Positions 33,374-42,700 of a stretch of 43,371 nucleotides of DNA are shown here, in pieces. Source of the stretch: an uncultured Eubacteriales bacterium (GTDB lineage: Bacteria; Bacillota; Clostridia; Oscillospirales; Butyricicoccaceae); contig CAKRRK010000011.1 in NCBI GenBank assembly GCA_934395135.1, positions 1 to 43,371 of the forward strand. The letters are read 5' to 3'. Under the pieces are notes generated by a model that had not been told where the DNA came from, made no database searches, and worked only from the letters and a program-made list of their open reading frames with translations. Position numbers and translations under genes: made by a program. Numbering within the stretch: the stretch's first letter is position 1; the number at the start of each line of letters is the position of its first letter.

Positions 33374-34068
33374 GATAAACCATCCTTTCTGTCCTTTGTA
33401 TGCTGACGGTTCAAACTGCACACCGCCATAAGGCAGCGCAGAATTTGCAATATTTCTGTTGGTCAGGCGCTTTATCCACACTGCCGTACGGCCGCCAGGC
33501 ATCGTTCGAAATCGGCAGGTTGTCTTTTTGGAAAAAAGAGCCGTTCCGGTACAGCCGCCTCGCGGTACAAAAGGTAACAACAGCAACTCTGATAAAAAAC
33601 GGCGTTTTGTCCTTGAGAAGCCGGTTGCTCCGGCAAACGCAGTGGACGGCACAGCGGAAACGGTAGGTTTGCCGCAGAAAGACGGTTCCTGTGCTTTCGG
33701 AAGTTAGAGGTAACACGTTAGCAATTAAAAAGCAGGCCGCAAGGATATATCAGCAGGTTGTCTGTGCATTGGATTTTGAGCAGTTTGCAGCATAGGCAGA
33801 ATACGAGATTGGTTTTCAATTTTGGTCAGCCGGAACGAACCGACAATTGTTTCATAAAGCAACGATTGGCAAAGCTCTGCAACCCTAAGGTGTTTTACTT
33901 TTTCTTGTTTTCAGATTGCATTTGGATAATTGGCGTATTTTGAAACATTGGTTTTTGGTTTGACGTTTTACGCAGACCGTTGGCTGATTGGTACGAATCG
34001 TAATTTTTATAGTTCAGTTTTATACTTTGCATTCGTTGCGAAATTCGAACGAAAAGGAAGCGGAAGGA

Positions 34069-34089
34069 AGCGCAGCGAGTCCTGCTTGG
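34069..34089 (+). repeat. right arm of the inverted repeat, with a 21-bp match to 22170-22190
   Basis: The arm GCAGCGAGTCCTGC (34072-34085) pairs with 33348-33361. The surrounding 21 bases match a copy beside the tRNA operon at 19 of 21 positions. A T run follows at 34092-34096. Confidence 0.7.
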
Positions 34090-34116
34090 TGTTTTTCTAA
34101 TAAATAGCGTGATGTG

Positions 34117-34157
34117 CGGTGTTATGGTAGTGCATAGCACCGTTTATTTTTTCTTTT
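34117..34157 (+). terminator. strong terminator of the ORF-poor unit
   Basis: A 10-bp stem with one wobble pair (34117-34126 with 34133-34142) and a 6-base loop is followed by a long T-rich tract (34143-34157). It ends about 65 bp before the rnr start. Confidence 0.85.
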
Positions 34158-34220
34158 ATTATTCTGCTTTTTTGTATATAATAATAGTACATTTCTCAAA
34201 CAAAGCGGGGTAATCTTTTT

Positions 34221-36299
34221 ATGTCCTTTTCCAAAAACAAATTGTACCGGCTCCTGAAGAAGCCGTATCGCATAGATCGAATCTTCCGGCAATACCCGGA
34301 AATCCCAAGGCGCACCATTTTAAACGCCCTGGAAGAACTCGTGTCGCAGGGACTTGTGCAAAAGAACAAAAAGAATTTTTATGCCCAAAGCAGCAATTTC
34401 GGCTGTTTCCCCGGCACATTCTGCGCCACATCCAGAAACTATGGTTTTGTTTCCCTGCCGAACAAAGAAAAAGAGGACATTTTTATTCCCGCCAAACATT
34501 GTCATGGCGCATTGGAGGGGGACACCGTTCTTGTCCGTCTGCTGGAAAACGCCAAACGCAATGGCCGCGCTGTCGGCGCCGTTGTGAAAATTCTGTCCCG
34601 CAGCAGCGCGCCGGTTGTCGGCACCCTGAAAGCGCAAAAGGATGGCTTTTTGCTTTTGCCGGACAGTGAAAAATATCCGACAGTCCGCGTGCGCAGCGAG
34701 GAGGCCAGCGGCGGAAGGGATGGCGACAAAGCGGCGGTATCCCTTTGTTATTCTGGCAGCGCAAAGCACAATCCCCAAGGCACGGTTACCGCCATTTTCG
34801 GCGAAAGCGGCACTATGGCGGCTTCCATCGCCGCTATCTTGTATGAAAATCATATCTCCGAACCCTTTTCTCCTGCCGCCGCTGCCCAGGCGGAAAATCT
34901 GTCCACCACCGTGTGCAGTCTTTCCGGCCGGGAAGATTTGCGGAACAAGCTAATTTTTACCATTGACGGCAAACATTCCAAGGACTTCGACGACGCCATC
35001 TCTCTGGAATACGACGCCGCCGGAAATTATCTGCTGGGCATACACATCGCCGACGTATCCCACTTCGTCACCCCCGGTTCGCCTTTGGACGCGGCTGCAT
35101 TCTCCCGGGGCACTTCCGTATATTATGCAGACAAGGTAATTCCTATGCTGCCTGTATCCCTTTCCAATGGTATCTGTTCCCTCAATCCCGGCGAGGACCG
35201 CTACGCGTTTTCCGTTTTTCTGACGCTGGACAGGCATGGCATATGTAAAAATTACCGTTTCTGCAAATCCGTCATCCGTTCCAAAGTCAGGATGACCTAT
35301 CCGGATGTCAACCAATTGCTGCAGCGGGACGCCGCGCTCTGCTCCCAGTATGCTTTTTTGACGGACGTTCTGTTTGCACTGGACGCCCTTGCCCAAAAGC
35401 GTTACGCCCTTCGCCTGCAGCGGGGCGCGATCGAACTTGGTCTGGAGGAAACCGTAGTGGTTTGTGACGAGACCGGCAAAGCGGTTGGGATTTCCGCGCA
35501 AAACCGCGGTCGTGGAGAACGGCTGATCGAGGAATGCATGCTGCTTGCCAACGAAAGCGTGGCGGAATTTTTAAGCAAAAGCGGTGCGCCGGCGATCTAT
35601 CGTATCCACCCTGACCCGGATCCGGAAAAGCTGCAGACCTATGCACACTTTGCCAAGGCGTTTGGCAGTCCGATTTCCCGGCAGGCTTTGGAGGATCCTG
35701 CCGCGCTGCAGCGTTCTCTGGAGGCCGTTGCCGATCCTGTGCGCAGGACGGCCCTTTCTGCCATCCTGCTCCGCTGTCTGTCCAAGGCTTCCTATTCCCC
35801 CGCATGCAGCGGGCATTACGGTCTGGGGGCGGTCTATTATCTTCACTTCACCTCTCCCATCCGCCGCTATCCCGATCTGGTGGTTCACCGGATGCTCTGC
35901 AAACAACTGCAAAAAGAACCCTTTTCCAAAGTCGATGAAACGTTTTGCGCCCAGGCGGCAGCGCAAAGCTCGGAACGGGAACTATGCGCTGATACCGCGG
36001 AGCGGGATATTGAACGGCTGTATATTGCAGATTATATGGCCAGCTTTTTAGGCGAAGAATTTGACGGTGTAATTTCTTCTGTACAAAGCTTCGGCGTGTT
36101 CGTGCGTCTGCACAACTCCGCAGAAGGCATGATTGCCATAGACGCTTTGCCCGGCCGCTATCACTATGACGAATCCACACTGACGCTCTTCACCTCTGCC
36201 GGACGGCCCGCCTATCAAATCGGCGATCCCATCCGGGTGCGCCTGGTTAACGCCTCCAATGTTTCGGGCCGCATTGATCTGGAGCCGGTCGGCGTATAA
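34221..36299 (+). CDS. rnr: ribonuclease R (RNB family 3'-5' exoribonuclease)
   Basis: A 692-residue RNase R. It has an N-terminal winged helix (1-55), cold-shock OB domains (60-215), the RNB catalytic core (about 240-560) and a C-terminal S1 domain (about 612-690, VQSFGVFVRL). The catalytic block reads IDGKHSKDFDDAISLE near residue 247; the metal-binding aspartates of IDGxxxKDFDD are kept. HYGLGAVYYLHFTSPIRRYPD near 530 is also typical. The Lys-rich C-terminal tail of E. coli RNase R is absent. RNase R degrades structured RNA, often with SmpB/tmRNA, but smpB and ssrA are not adjacent. A TATAAT at 34177-34182 lies upstream; the ribosome site GCGGGGT is modest. Confidence 0.94.
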   Translation: MSFSKNKLYRLLKKPYRIDRIFRQYPEIPRRTILNALEELVSQGLVQKNKKNFYAQSSNFGCFPGTFCATSRNYGFVSLPNKEKEDIFIPAKHCHGALEGDTVLVRLLENAKRNGRAVGAVVKILSRSSAPVVGTLKAQKDGFLLLPDSEKYPTVRVRSEEASGGRDGDKAAVSLCYSGSAKHNPQGTVTAIFGESGTMAASIAAILYENHISEPFSPAAAAQAENLSTTVCSLSGREDLRNKLIFTIDGKHSKDFDDAISLEYDAAGNYLLGIHIADVSHFVTPGSPLDAAAFSRGTSVYYADKVIPMLPVSLSNGICSLNPGEDRYAFSVFLTLDRHGICKNYRFCKSVIRSKVRMTYPDVNQLLQRDAALCSQYAFLTDVLFALDALAQKRYALRLQRGAIELGLEETVVVCDETGKAVGISAQNRGRGERLIEECMLLANESVAEFLSKSGAPAIYRIHPDPDPEKLQTYAHFAKAFGSPISRQALEDPAALQRSLEAVADPVRRTALSAILLRCLSKASYSPACSGHYGLGAVYYLHFTSPIRRYPDLVVHRMLCKQLQKEPFSKVDETFCAQAAAQSSERELCADTAERDIERLYIADYMASFLGEEFDGVISSVQSFGVFVRLHNSAEGMIAIDALPGRYHYDESTLTLFTSAGRPAYQIGDPIRVRLVNASNVSGRIDLEPVGV

Positions 36300-36332
36300 C
36301 CGGAATACCGTTTTTTCTCTCTGCATTGTACA

Positions 36333-36374
36333 AAACTCCCCTGCGGCGGAAAAAATTCCGCCGCAGGGGAGTTT
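36333..36374. terminator. bidirectional terminator between rnr and the LCP gene
   Basis: A perfect 18-bp stem (36333-36350 with 36357-36374) with a 6-base loop starts 33 bp after rnr and 1 base after the LCP stop. Short A and T runs flank it. Confidence 0.85.
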
Positions 36375-36375
36375 C

Positions 36376-37329
36376 TTATGGCGCCTCATACGCATAAATG
36401 TACCGATACAGTTCTTCCGACACCGCGTCAATATCAAAGGTGATGTAATATACGCCGCCGATCTTCTCTCCCTCCAGTTCTTCATCTCCGGGAAAGCGGA
36501 CATGCTCCATATCCATAGAAATGCCGGACAGCAGCATATCTTTAAAGATCACCAAAATATCCTTTTTGGAAAGGGAGGTCGTTACATTGGGAAGCATTTC
36601 CTGGAGGATCTTATACTTTTCTCTCAGTGATGCTTCCTGCACCCGATCAAAAATCGCCCGAAGCACGATGGACTGTCGTTCCACTCTGCCCCAGTCGTCG
36701 CCGGTCCCGTTCTTGCGGATTCTGCCATAGGTCATGGCCTGTACCCCGTCCAGCAGCTGTGTACCCGGGCTTTCAATCAAGCGAACCTCCACACCGTAGG
36801 TCCGCCCATATTCGCCGATGTACTTATTGACTTCGTTCATCTCCGCCTCGGAAACATCCACCGTAACACCGCCTACCGCGTCAATAATCGCCGCCATCTC
36901 CGAAAAATTCACTGCCATATAGTCCGTAATGTCCAGTCCGAAATTTTCGTTGACGGTCTGCACGGCAAGCTCCGGGCCGCCATACGCGAATGCATGCGTC
37001 AACTTATCCATCCCATAGCCCGGAATCGACAAATAACTGTCCCGCATCAGGGAAATGAGTTTTATCACGCCGTTGTCATAATCCAGAGATAAAATCATCA
37101 TAGCGTCCGACCGGCTGGCGCCGCCGCTTTCCGCATCCACGCCAAACAGCATAATATTTTTCACTTTGGCGTCGCTGTAAATCTCCGTCACAGACAGGTC
37201 GTTTTCCGTCAAGTTGGAAAACGCCTCGTCATGCTGATAGGTGTTCAGCAGTCCGTTGACAAGCCGAACGCAAAAAACAATGCACACAATTACAATCACC
37301 CAGATAACAATGGTTCTAACTACTTTCAT
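36376..37329 (-). CDS. LytR-CpsA-Psr (LCP) family cell-wall ligase
   Basis: This 317-residue protein has one N-terminal membrane helix (about 4-26) and an extracellular LCP domain (about 55-210). LCP enzymes transfer teichoic acid or other glycopolymers from undecaprenyl pyrophosphate to peptidoglycan. Visible landmarks are LFGVDAESG, SRSDAMMILSL, SLMRDSYLSIPG, KLTHAFAYGG and the C-terminal DDWGRVERQ. The arginine and aspartate residues that bind the lipid pyrophosphate are present. The ATG at 37329 follows AAGGAGG closely. It is divergent from a nucleotidyltransferase gene across 155 bp. Confidence 0.9.
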   Translation of the reverse strand: MKVVRTIVIWVIVIVCIVFCVRLVNGLLNTYQHDEAFSNLTENDLSVTEIYSDAKVKNIMLFGVDAESGGASRSDAMMILSLDYDNGVIKLISLMRDSYLSIPGYGMDKLTHAFAYGGPELAVQTVNENFGLDITDYMAVNFSEMAAIIDAVGGVTVDVSEAEMNEVNKYIGEYGRTYGVEVRLIESPGTQLLDGVQAMTYGRIRKNGTGDDWGRVERQSIVLRAIFDRVQEASLREKYKILQEMLPNVTTSLSKKDILVIFKDMLLSGISMDMEHVRFPGDEELEGEKIGGVYYITFDIDAVSEELYRYIYAYEAP

Positions 37330-37355
37330 ATTGCCTCCTTCTCCGGCCATAGGTT

Positions 37356-37384
37356 ATAATACCCCTTTCTCCGACCTTTTGCAA
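37356..37384 (-). promoter_or_regulatory. promoter of the LCP gene
   Basis: TTGCAA (37379-37384) and TATTAT (37356-37361) on the minus strand are separated by 17 bp, about 25 bases before the ATG. Confidence 0.6.
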
Positions 37385-37424
37385 CCGATTTTTGGTTACG
37401 AAATTATGAACACATTTTAAACCA

Positions 37425-37453
37425 TTGTAAATGCACGGCGGAGGGAGTATAAT
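37425..37453 (+). promoter_or_regulatory. promoter of the nucleotidyltransferase gene
   Basis: TTGTAA (37425-37430) and a perfect TATAAT (37448-37453) are separated by 17 bp. It is back-to-back with the LCP promoter, about 40 bp apart. Confidence 0.65.
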
Positions 37454-37484
37454 AAGAGCAACGAAAAACTGGAGGTATTTTCCT

Positions 37485-38399
37485 ATGGCACAACCTGTTT
37501 TAGTGGTAATGGCGGCCGGCCTTGGTTCTCGGTTTGGCGGACTGAAGCAAATTGAACCGGTGGGACCAAACGGGCAGATCATCATCCACTATTCCCTTTA
37601 CGACGCGTACCAGGCCGGTTTCCGCCGGGTTATATTTATCATCAAAGAAGAATTGCTGGACGTGTTTGAGGCGTCTATCGGCAGAGCGGCCAGAAACCGT
37701 ATGGAGGTTTCTTACGTGTTCCAGAAAAACGACGTCCTGCCTCAAGGCTTTCTGCCGCCGGAGGGCCGGGAAAAGCCTTTGGGGACAGGCCATGCCATTT
37801 ACTGTCTGAACGGCGTTGTTGACCAGCCCTTTGCTGTAATCAACGCGGATGATTTCTACGGCCGGGACTGTTTTTGCAAACTGTATGCCTATTTGAAAAC
37901 GGTCCGAGATGACGCGCAGTTCCGTTACTGTATGGTAGGTTTTCCAGTGGAAAACACCTTGACCGCGCATGGCACCGTATCCCGCGGTGTATGCGCTACC
38001 GATGCCAACGGCTTCCTCACCGACATTGTGGAGCGCACTGCCATCCACCGAAATGACGGCCGCATCGTCTTTGACGCAGATGGAACTGTACCTGGCGGCG
38101 TGATTGCAGAAGGCACCCCGGTTTCTATGAATATGTGGGGGTTCACCCCTTCCTTTTTGCCGGAGCTTGACCGGCTGCTTTCAGAATTTTTGCGCTTTGA
38201 TCTGCCAAAAAATCCTCTGAAAGGCGAATTTTATCTTCCGTTTGCCGTGGACCGCCTGCTGCGGGCCGGCAAAGCTACCGTACAAGTGCTGGATACCACG
38301 GCAAAGTGGCATGGCATTACTTATCCGGAAGACAAGCCGGTATTGAAAAACGCCATCGCTCAGATGACGCAGCAGGGTGTTTATCCAGCGCATATGTAG
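37485..38399 (+). CDS. sugar-phosphate nucleotidyltransferase family protein
   Basis: This 304-residue protein has the NTP-transferase fold. The nucleotide-binding loop is VMAAGLGSRFGGLKQ at residues 6-20, and the metal-binding acidic pair is in NADDFYG near residue 123. PLGTGHAIYC near residue 102 binds the base and sugar. The sequence resembles nucleotidyltransferases of uncertain sugar specificity rather than RmlA or GalU. It may supply an activated sugar for wall polymers, in keeping with the divergent LCP ligase. The start is ATG 37485 after TGGAGG; the in-frame ATG at 37431 lies inside the promoter. Confidence 0.85.
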   Translation: MAQPVLVVMAAGLGSRFGGLKQIEPVGPNGQIIIHYSLYDAYQAGFRRVIFIIKEELLDVFEASIGRAARNRMEVSYVFQKNDVLPQGFLPPEGREKPLGTGHAIYCLNGVVDQPFAVINADDFYGRDCFCKLYAYLKTVRDDAQFRYCMVGFPVENTLTAHGTVSRGVCATDANGFLTDIVERTAIHRNDGRIVFDADGTVPGGVIAEGTPVSMNMWGFTPSFLPELDRLLSEFLRFDLPKNPLKGEFYLPFAVDRLLRAGKATVQVLDTTAKWHGITYPEDKPVLKNAIAQMTQQGVYPAHM

Positions 38400-38460
38400 C
38401 GGATTCTTCCTTTCTTCCGCAAAGATTTCTTTGTATCCCATTTGTCCCAAACATAGGAGC

Positions 38461-38502
38461 AAAAAAACTCCCCGTTGCCTTTTGGCAACGGGGAGTTTTT
38501 TT
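38461..38502. terminator. very strong bidirectional terminator
   Basis: A perfect 19-bp stem (38461-38479 with 38484-38502) with a 4-base loop, including A and T runs on both sides. It separates the nucleotidyltransferase gene from the leftward small-protein gene that ends at 38544. Confidence 0.92.
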
Positions 38503-38543
38503 TGCATGCCGACGCCCCAGGAAAGCGCCGGACAGGTTCCGAA

Positions 38544-38942
38544 TCAAGAGGCCTGCTCCCGGCCTTCGCCGTCCCGGACCTGCCACACATAATCCACCCA
38601 TGCTTCCACCAAAATGGAACTTCCGGAAGCCGGCAGCACACTGCATTCGTCCATCCATTCAATGAGCTGCAAAACCGTCTCCTTTCGCTCTTTGTCCATA
38701 TCCAGCATCCGCAGCTGAATACTGACTTCCGCATGTAGAGCCTGGGGCCGCACTTCCACAAACTTCAGCTGTCCGTTGCTTTCCTCGGCAAGTTTTACAA
38801 GGGCAGCATATATTTTGCAAAATTTCGTAAAATTTTCCCGGTGCAGGGTATACATATCTCCATATTCTTCCTGTGCTTTGCGCACGGTTTCCTGTAACTC
38901 CTCTACTTTTTGCTGTATCCGGCTGGCCAATACCTTATTCAT
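38544..38942 (-). CDS. small uncharacterised coiled-coil protein
   Basis: This 132-residue protein begins with a long amphipathic helix (residues 1-60, LQETVRKAQEEYGDMY) that could form a coiled coil. A mixed part follows, with MDMDKERKETVLQLIEWMDEC-like helical text near residues 90-110. It has no signal peptide or membrane segment. I do not recognise the family. The start is ATG 38942, 6 bases after AAAGGAG. It stands alone between terminators. Confidence 0.7.
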   Translation of the reverse strand: MNKVLASRIQQKVEELQETVRKAQEEYGDMYTLHRENFTKFCKIYAALVKLAEESNGQLKFVEVRPQALHAEVSIQLRMLDMDKERKETVLQLIEWMDECSVLPASGSSILVEAWVDYVWQVRDGEGREQAS

Positions 38943-39122
38943 TCCATACTCCTTTTTCCACCGGCACAAAACCGGATCTGTTTTCTTTTATTTTATCAAA
39001 ATTTGATTGGTTTTACAATGGTATGCATTGATCTTATTGGTCATACCTCCGCCAAGTTCTGGTGTTTCCCTGGAATAGCAGTTCCACAGAGGCTCTTTTT
39101 CAGATTGCTCCAGAGAATACAA

Positions 39123-39147
39123 GGCGGAGGGAAAATTCCCCTCCGCC
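39123..39147 (-). terminator. probable terminator after the TetR gene
   Basis: A 9-bp GC-rich stem (39123-39131 with 39139-39147) with a 7-base loop lies 30 bp after the stop. The following minus-strand tail is T-containing but interrupted. Confidence 0.65.
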
Positions 39148-39176
39148 ACACCGTACCATCCTATCGCGAACTGCCG

Positions 39177-39734
39177 CTATAAAATAATATCCAGTATTTT
39201 GTCAAAATCCGTAGAAATATCCTCCATCCGGTTCAAAATCACCACGCAGGGAACGGAAAGGATAATATGCGTCAGCGCCGCGTCATCCACTTCTTTTTTC
39301 ACTTCACCGTTTTCTTTGGCAAGGCGAACCGCATCCGCTATGCTTTTCATAATGCTTTCCCGCATTTGGCAAAAGATCGCATGCAATTCGTTTTGCGCCT
39401 CCTGCGATTGTACAATGCTCTGAAATACATATTGCACATGATCTGCAAGGCCGGTAAATTCCCGGAAAAACCGCTTCAGCTTTTCCCGCAAACACCTATC
39501 TTCCCGCATCAGAGCGCACAAGCCATGTTCCAGCTTTTCTGCCATATTTTTTCCAACTTCCAGCAACAGCGCTTCTTTGGACGGAAAATATTCATAAATT
39601 GTGGATTTCCCCACACCGGCCGACTGCGCGATTTTCTTCATGCTGACGGCTTCGTAACCGCAGCTGCAAAACTCCGCAATCGCTGCCTGCAGGATTTCCT
39701 CCCGTCGGCCTTCTGTTGTTTTTTCCTGCATCAT
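39177..39734 (-). CDS. TetR/AcrR family transcriptional regulator
   Basis: This 185-residue protein has a TetR-type N-terminal helix-turn-helix (about 12-58: RREEILQAAIAEF, then KIAQSAGVGKSTIYEYFPSKEALL) and an all-helical ligand-binding C-terminal part. It starts 14 bp after the RND pump stop and so is likely the last gene of the efflux operon. By analogy with such cassettes it may repress the operon and respond to a pump substrate; no operator can be seen because the operon promoter lies outside the window. Two adjacent ATGs (39734, 39731) are equally possible. Confidence 0.9.
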   Translation of the reverse strand: MMQEKTTEGRREEILQAAIAEFCSCGYEAVSMKKIAQSAGVGKSTIYEYFPSKEALLLEVGKNMAEKLEHGLCALMREDRCLREKLKRFFREFTGLADHVQYVFQSIVQSQEAQNELHAIFCQMRESIMKSIADAVRLAKENGEVKKEVDDAALTHIILSVPCVVILNRMEDISTDFDKILDIIL

Positions 39735-39748
39735 TGCACTAAAACTTC

Positions 39749-42700
39749 CTATCTGAAAAGAGAGACGGGGCCGGTTTCCCCCTTCGCTTCTCTTTTTTGT
39801 AATCGCTTTTCTTTCCGCCGCTGCCGTTTGTCCTTGGATTTCTGAATCATATTATCCATCACGGAATAATACACCGGCGTAAACAACAGGGTGATAATGG
39901 TAGAAATCACCATACCGGTGATCATAACAATGGCCATCGGCGCCATCATCTCGCTGCCTTCCCCGCCGCCGACGGCCATAGGCACGAGACCAAGCACCGT
40001 CGTCGCCGCTGTCATCAGCACCGGACGCACCCTTCGCGGGCAGGCGTTCAAAATAGCGGTGTCTTTATCCTCTCCCATTTCCCGGCGCCGGTTGATATAA
40101 TCCACCAGGATAATGGAAGAGTTGACCACAATGCCAGCCAGCATAATCACGCCAATGAACGAAGTCATAGAAATCTGATTGCCGGTCAAAGGCAGCCCGA
40201 CCAAAGAGCCTAACAGGCCAATGGGCAGGATCATCATAATAATCACCGGCATCGCAAAGGATTCAAACTGGCATGCCAGCACAAAATACACCAGTATGAT
40301 CGCCGTAATCAGGGCAAGAAACAGCTTGCCGAAAACATCTACGATCTCTTCCATCTGACCGCCGGTTTCCAGCGTAATGCCGTCGGGAAATTCATAATGA
40401 TTTACAATCTCCTGCACCGCGGCTGTGATCGCCGATGTATCCTCACCTTCACTGCCGCCGGTAATGGTGATGGTCCGGCTTTGATTGGTCCGGTTGATGC
40501 TCTGGGGCGCAAGCTCGATGGCAACGTCCGCCACCAAATCCAGCGGCACAGTGCCGCCGGTCATCGTGGCAATGGGAATGTTTTTCATTTCGTCAATGCT
40601 GTCCTGATACCGGGTATCGCCGCTGACGTTAATATCCGTCTCCTCGCCGCTGACAGTCAATTTGGTGCTGGAGGAGCCGCTGAGGGCGGAATATACCTGA
40701 GAGCTGACAGACGCTGCGGTCAGGCCAAACCGGGAAGCATTGTCCCGGTCTACATAAACATTGACCTGCGGCACCTGCTCGGCAGCGGAGGACTGTACAT
40801 CCACCACGCCTGGTATACGGGACAACTGGTTCACCAGATCATCGCCTACCATCGTCAGCGTTTCATAATCGTCGCCGGAAACATTCAAAGAAATAACGTC
40901 TCCTGTCAGGGAGGCCATATCCATCGCGCCGGAAGTGGACACTGTAATTTCCGCGCCGGCGATATCCGCAAGCTCCGTACGCAGCGCATCGGCAATTTCC
41001 TTGCTGGAACGGTTCCGTTCCTTCATTTCCGGCAGATTAATGGTTACCGTCGCCTCCTCTGTGCTGGAAGATGCCAACATTGCACCGCCGCCGGAAGAAT
41101 AGGAAATGCTTTTCAGTTCCGGCACCTTGGCATACGCAATTTCCACCACTTCGTCCGCAATGTCTTCCGTATCCGCCAGTTCCGAACCAATGGGCAAAGA
41201 AATGGTTACACTCACCGCCCCCTGGTCCATTTCCGGCATCAAAATTACGCCTGTGGTTCCAACGGCAAGAACAAACAGCCCGATCATCACGACAGACAGC
41301 AGCATAGAGGCCTTCCTTTTCTGAATGAAGAACCGCAGCAGCTTTTTATAGCGTTCCATTAAACGCCCTGACCCGGAACGTTCCGCGTCTTTCGGCGCGC
41401 GGATCTTCCGGCCGCCGCTTCTGTCCAGCAGTGCATAGCAGCAAAGCGGCACCAAGGTCAGCGCAATCACCAGAGACGACAGCAGCAGCACGCAGATCGT
41501 AATGGAAAATTCCTTGAACATCATTCCGACCATACCGCCGGACAGGCCGATGGGCAGGAACACGCATACGGTTGTTAACGTAGACGCAAGGATGGACAGG
41601 GCAACCTCACCGGAACCTTTTACGCAGGCGTCAAGCCGGCTGTAACCGTCTGTCCGGAACCGGAAGATGTTTTCCAAAACCACAATGGAGTTATCCACAA
41701 TCATACCGACGCCCATCGCAAGACCGCCGAGGCTCATCATATTGAGGGTAATATCCATCGCCCGCATCACCAGGAACACCAGGATAATGCAGATGGGCAT
41801 ACAAATGGATATAATCGCTGTCGCACCGAAATCCCGCAGAAAAACAAGCAGTACAATAGCGGCCAGCACGATTCCAATGATAATATTTTGCAATACCATA
41901 GAAACGGAAAAGTTTACATACTCACTCTGGTCCATGGTATATTCGTATTCCAGCTGGGGATATTCCGCCGTGACGGATTCCATCGTTTTTTTAACATTCT
42001 CTGCCGCCTGCACCGTATTGGTTCCCGACTGCTTTTGCACAGAAACCGTCAAACAGCTTTCCCCGTTCAGTTTGGAGATTGTCGTTTGATCCTGAGGCTT
42101 TTCCTGAATGCTTGCAATGTCGTCCAGACGGACGGCTCCGCCGGTTGGCAGGGCAATCAGGATATTTCGGATGTCTTCAATGGAGCCAAACTGCCCGTCT
42201 ACTCTGGCGTTAAGAGTTTTTGCACCGCTTTTCACCGTGCCGGTAGGCATTACAATGTTTTCTGCGGCAAGCTGCTGCGCGATCTGCCCTACAGAAAGTC
42301 CATATCCCTCTAATTTGTTCGAATAGGTTTCAATGGCAATTTCGTTGCGGTAACCACCGGAAACCGACACGGAGGCAACCCCGTCAATGCGTTCCAGCGC
42401 GGGAGATATTTCATCCTCCGCAATCTGCTGGAGTTGACTGATATCCATGCCTTTGATGGAAAATTGAACAATGGGCATCGCGTCCATATCCATTTCCAGC
42501 ACCATAGGATCGCCCACATCATCCGGCAGGCTTCCCTTTATTTGGTCCACCTTTTCCCGCAGACTGGTGGACGCATTATCCAAATCCGTGCCATCTACAA
42601 AAGTCACGACCACCGCGCTCATGTTTTCGGCGGAAACAGACGACAGTTCATCCACGCCTGTAACGCTGGCACAGGCCCCCTCCACCGGCTTTGTCACCAA

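Larger units (their letters stand above)
33229..34157 (+). ncRNA. candidate large non-coding RNA, about 0.9 kb
   Basis: This segment runs from just after a sigma-A promoter to a strong terminator (34117-34157). Apart from one 27-codon ORF near its 5' end, no frame has a ribosome site and recognisable coding character. A 14-bp inverted repeat (33348-33361 with 34072-34085) would close a domain of about 740 bases. Local pairings include 33232-33237 with 33291-33296, 33320-33325 with 33334-33339, 33631-33638 with 33667-33674, and a nested hairpin at 34032-34053. It could be a large structured RNA, a decayed gene or a mobile-element remnant. The RNA reading is inference. Confidence 0.35.

Noticed and set aside
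33411..33716. A 101-codon minus-strand ORF, and 82-88-codon plus-strand ORFs, inside the ORF-poor unit
   Set aside because: None has a ribosome site or recognisable motif, and they overlap each other in several frames, as expected of non-coding GC-balanced DNA. A decayed gene cannot be fully excluded.
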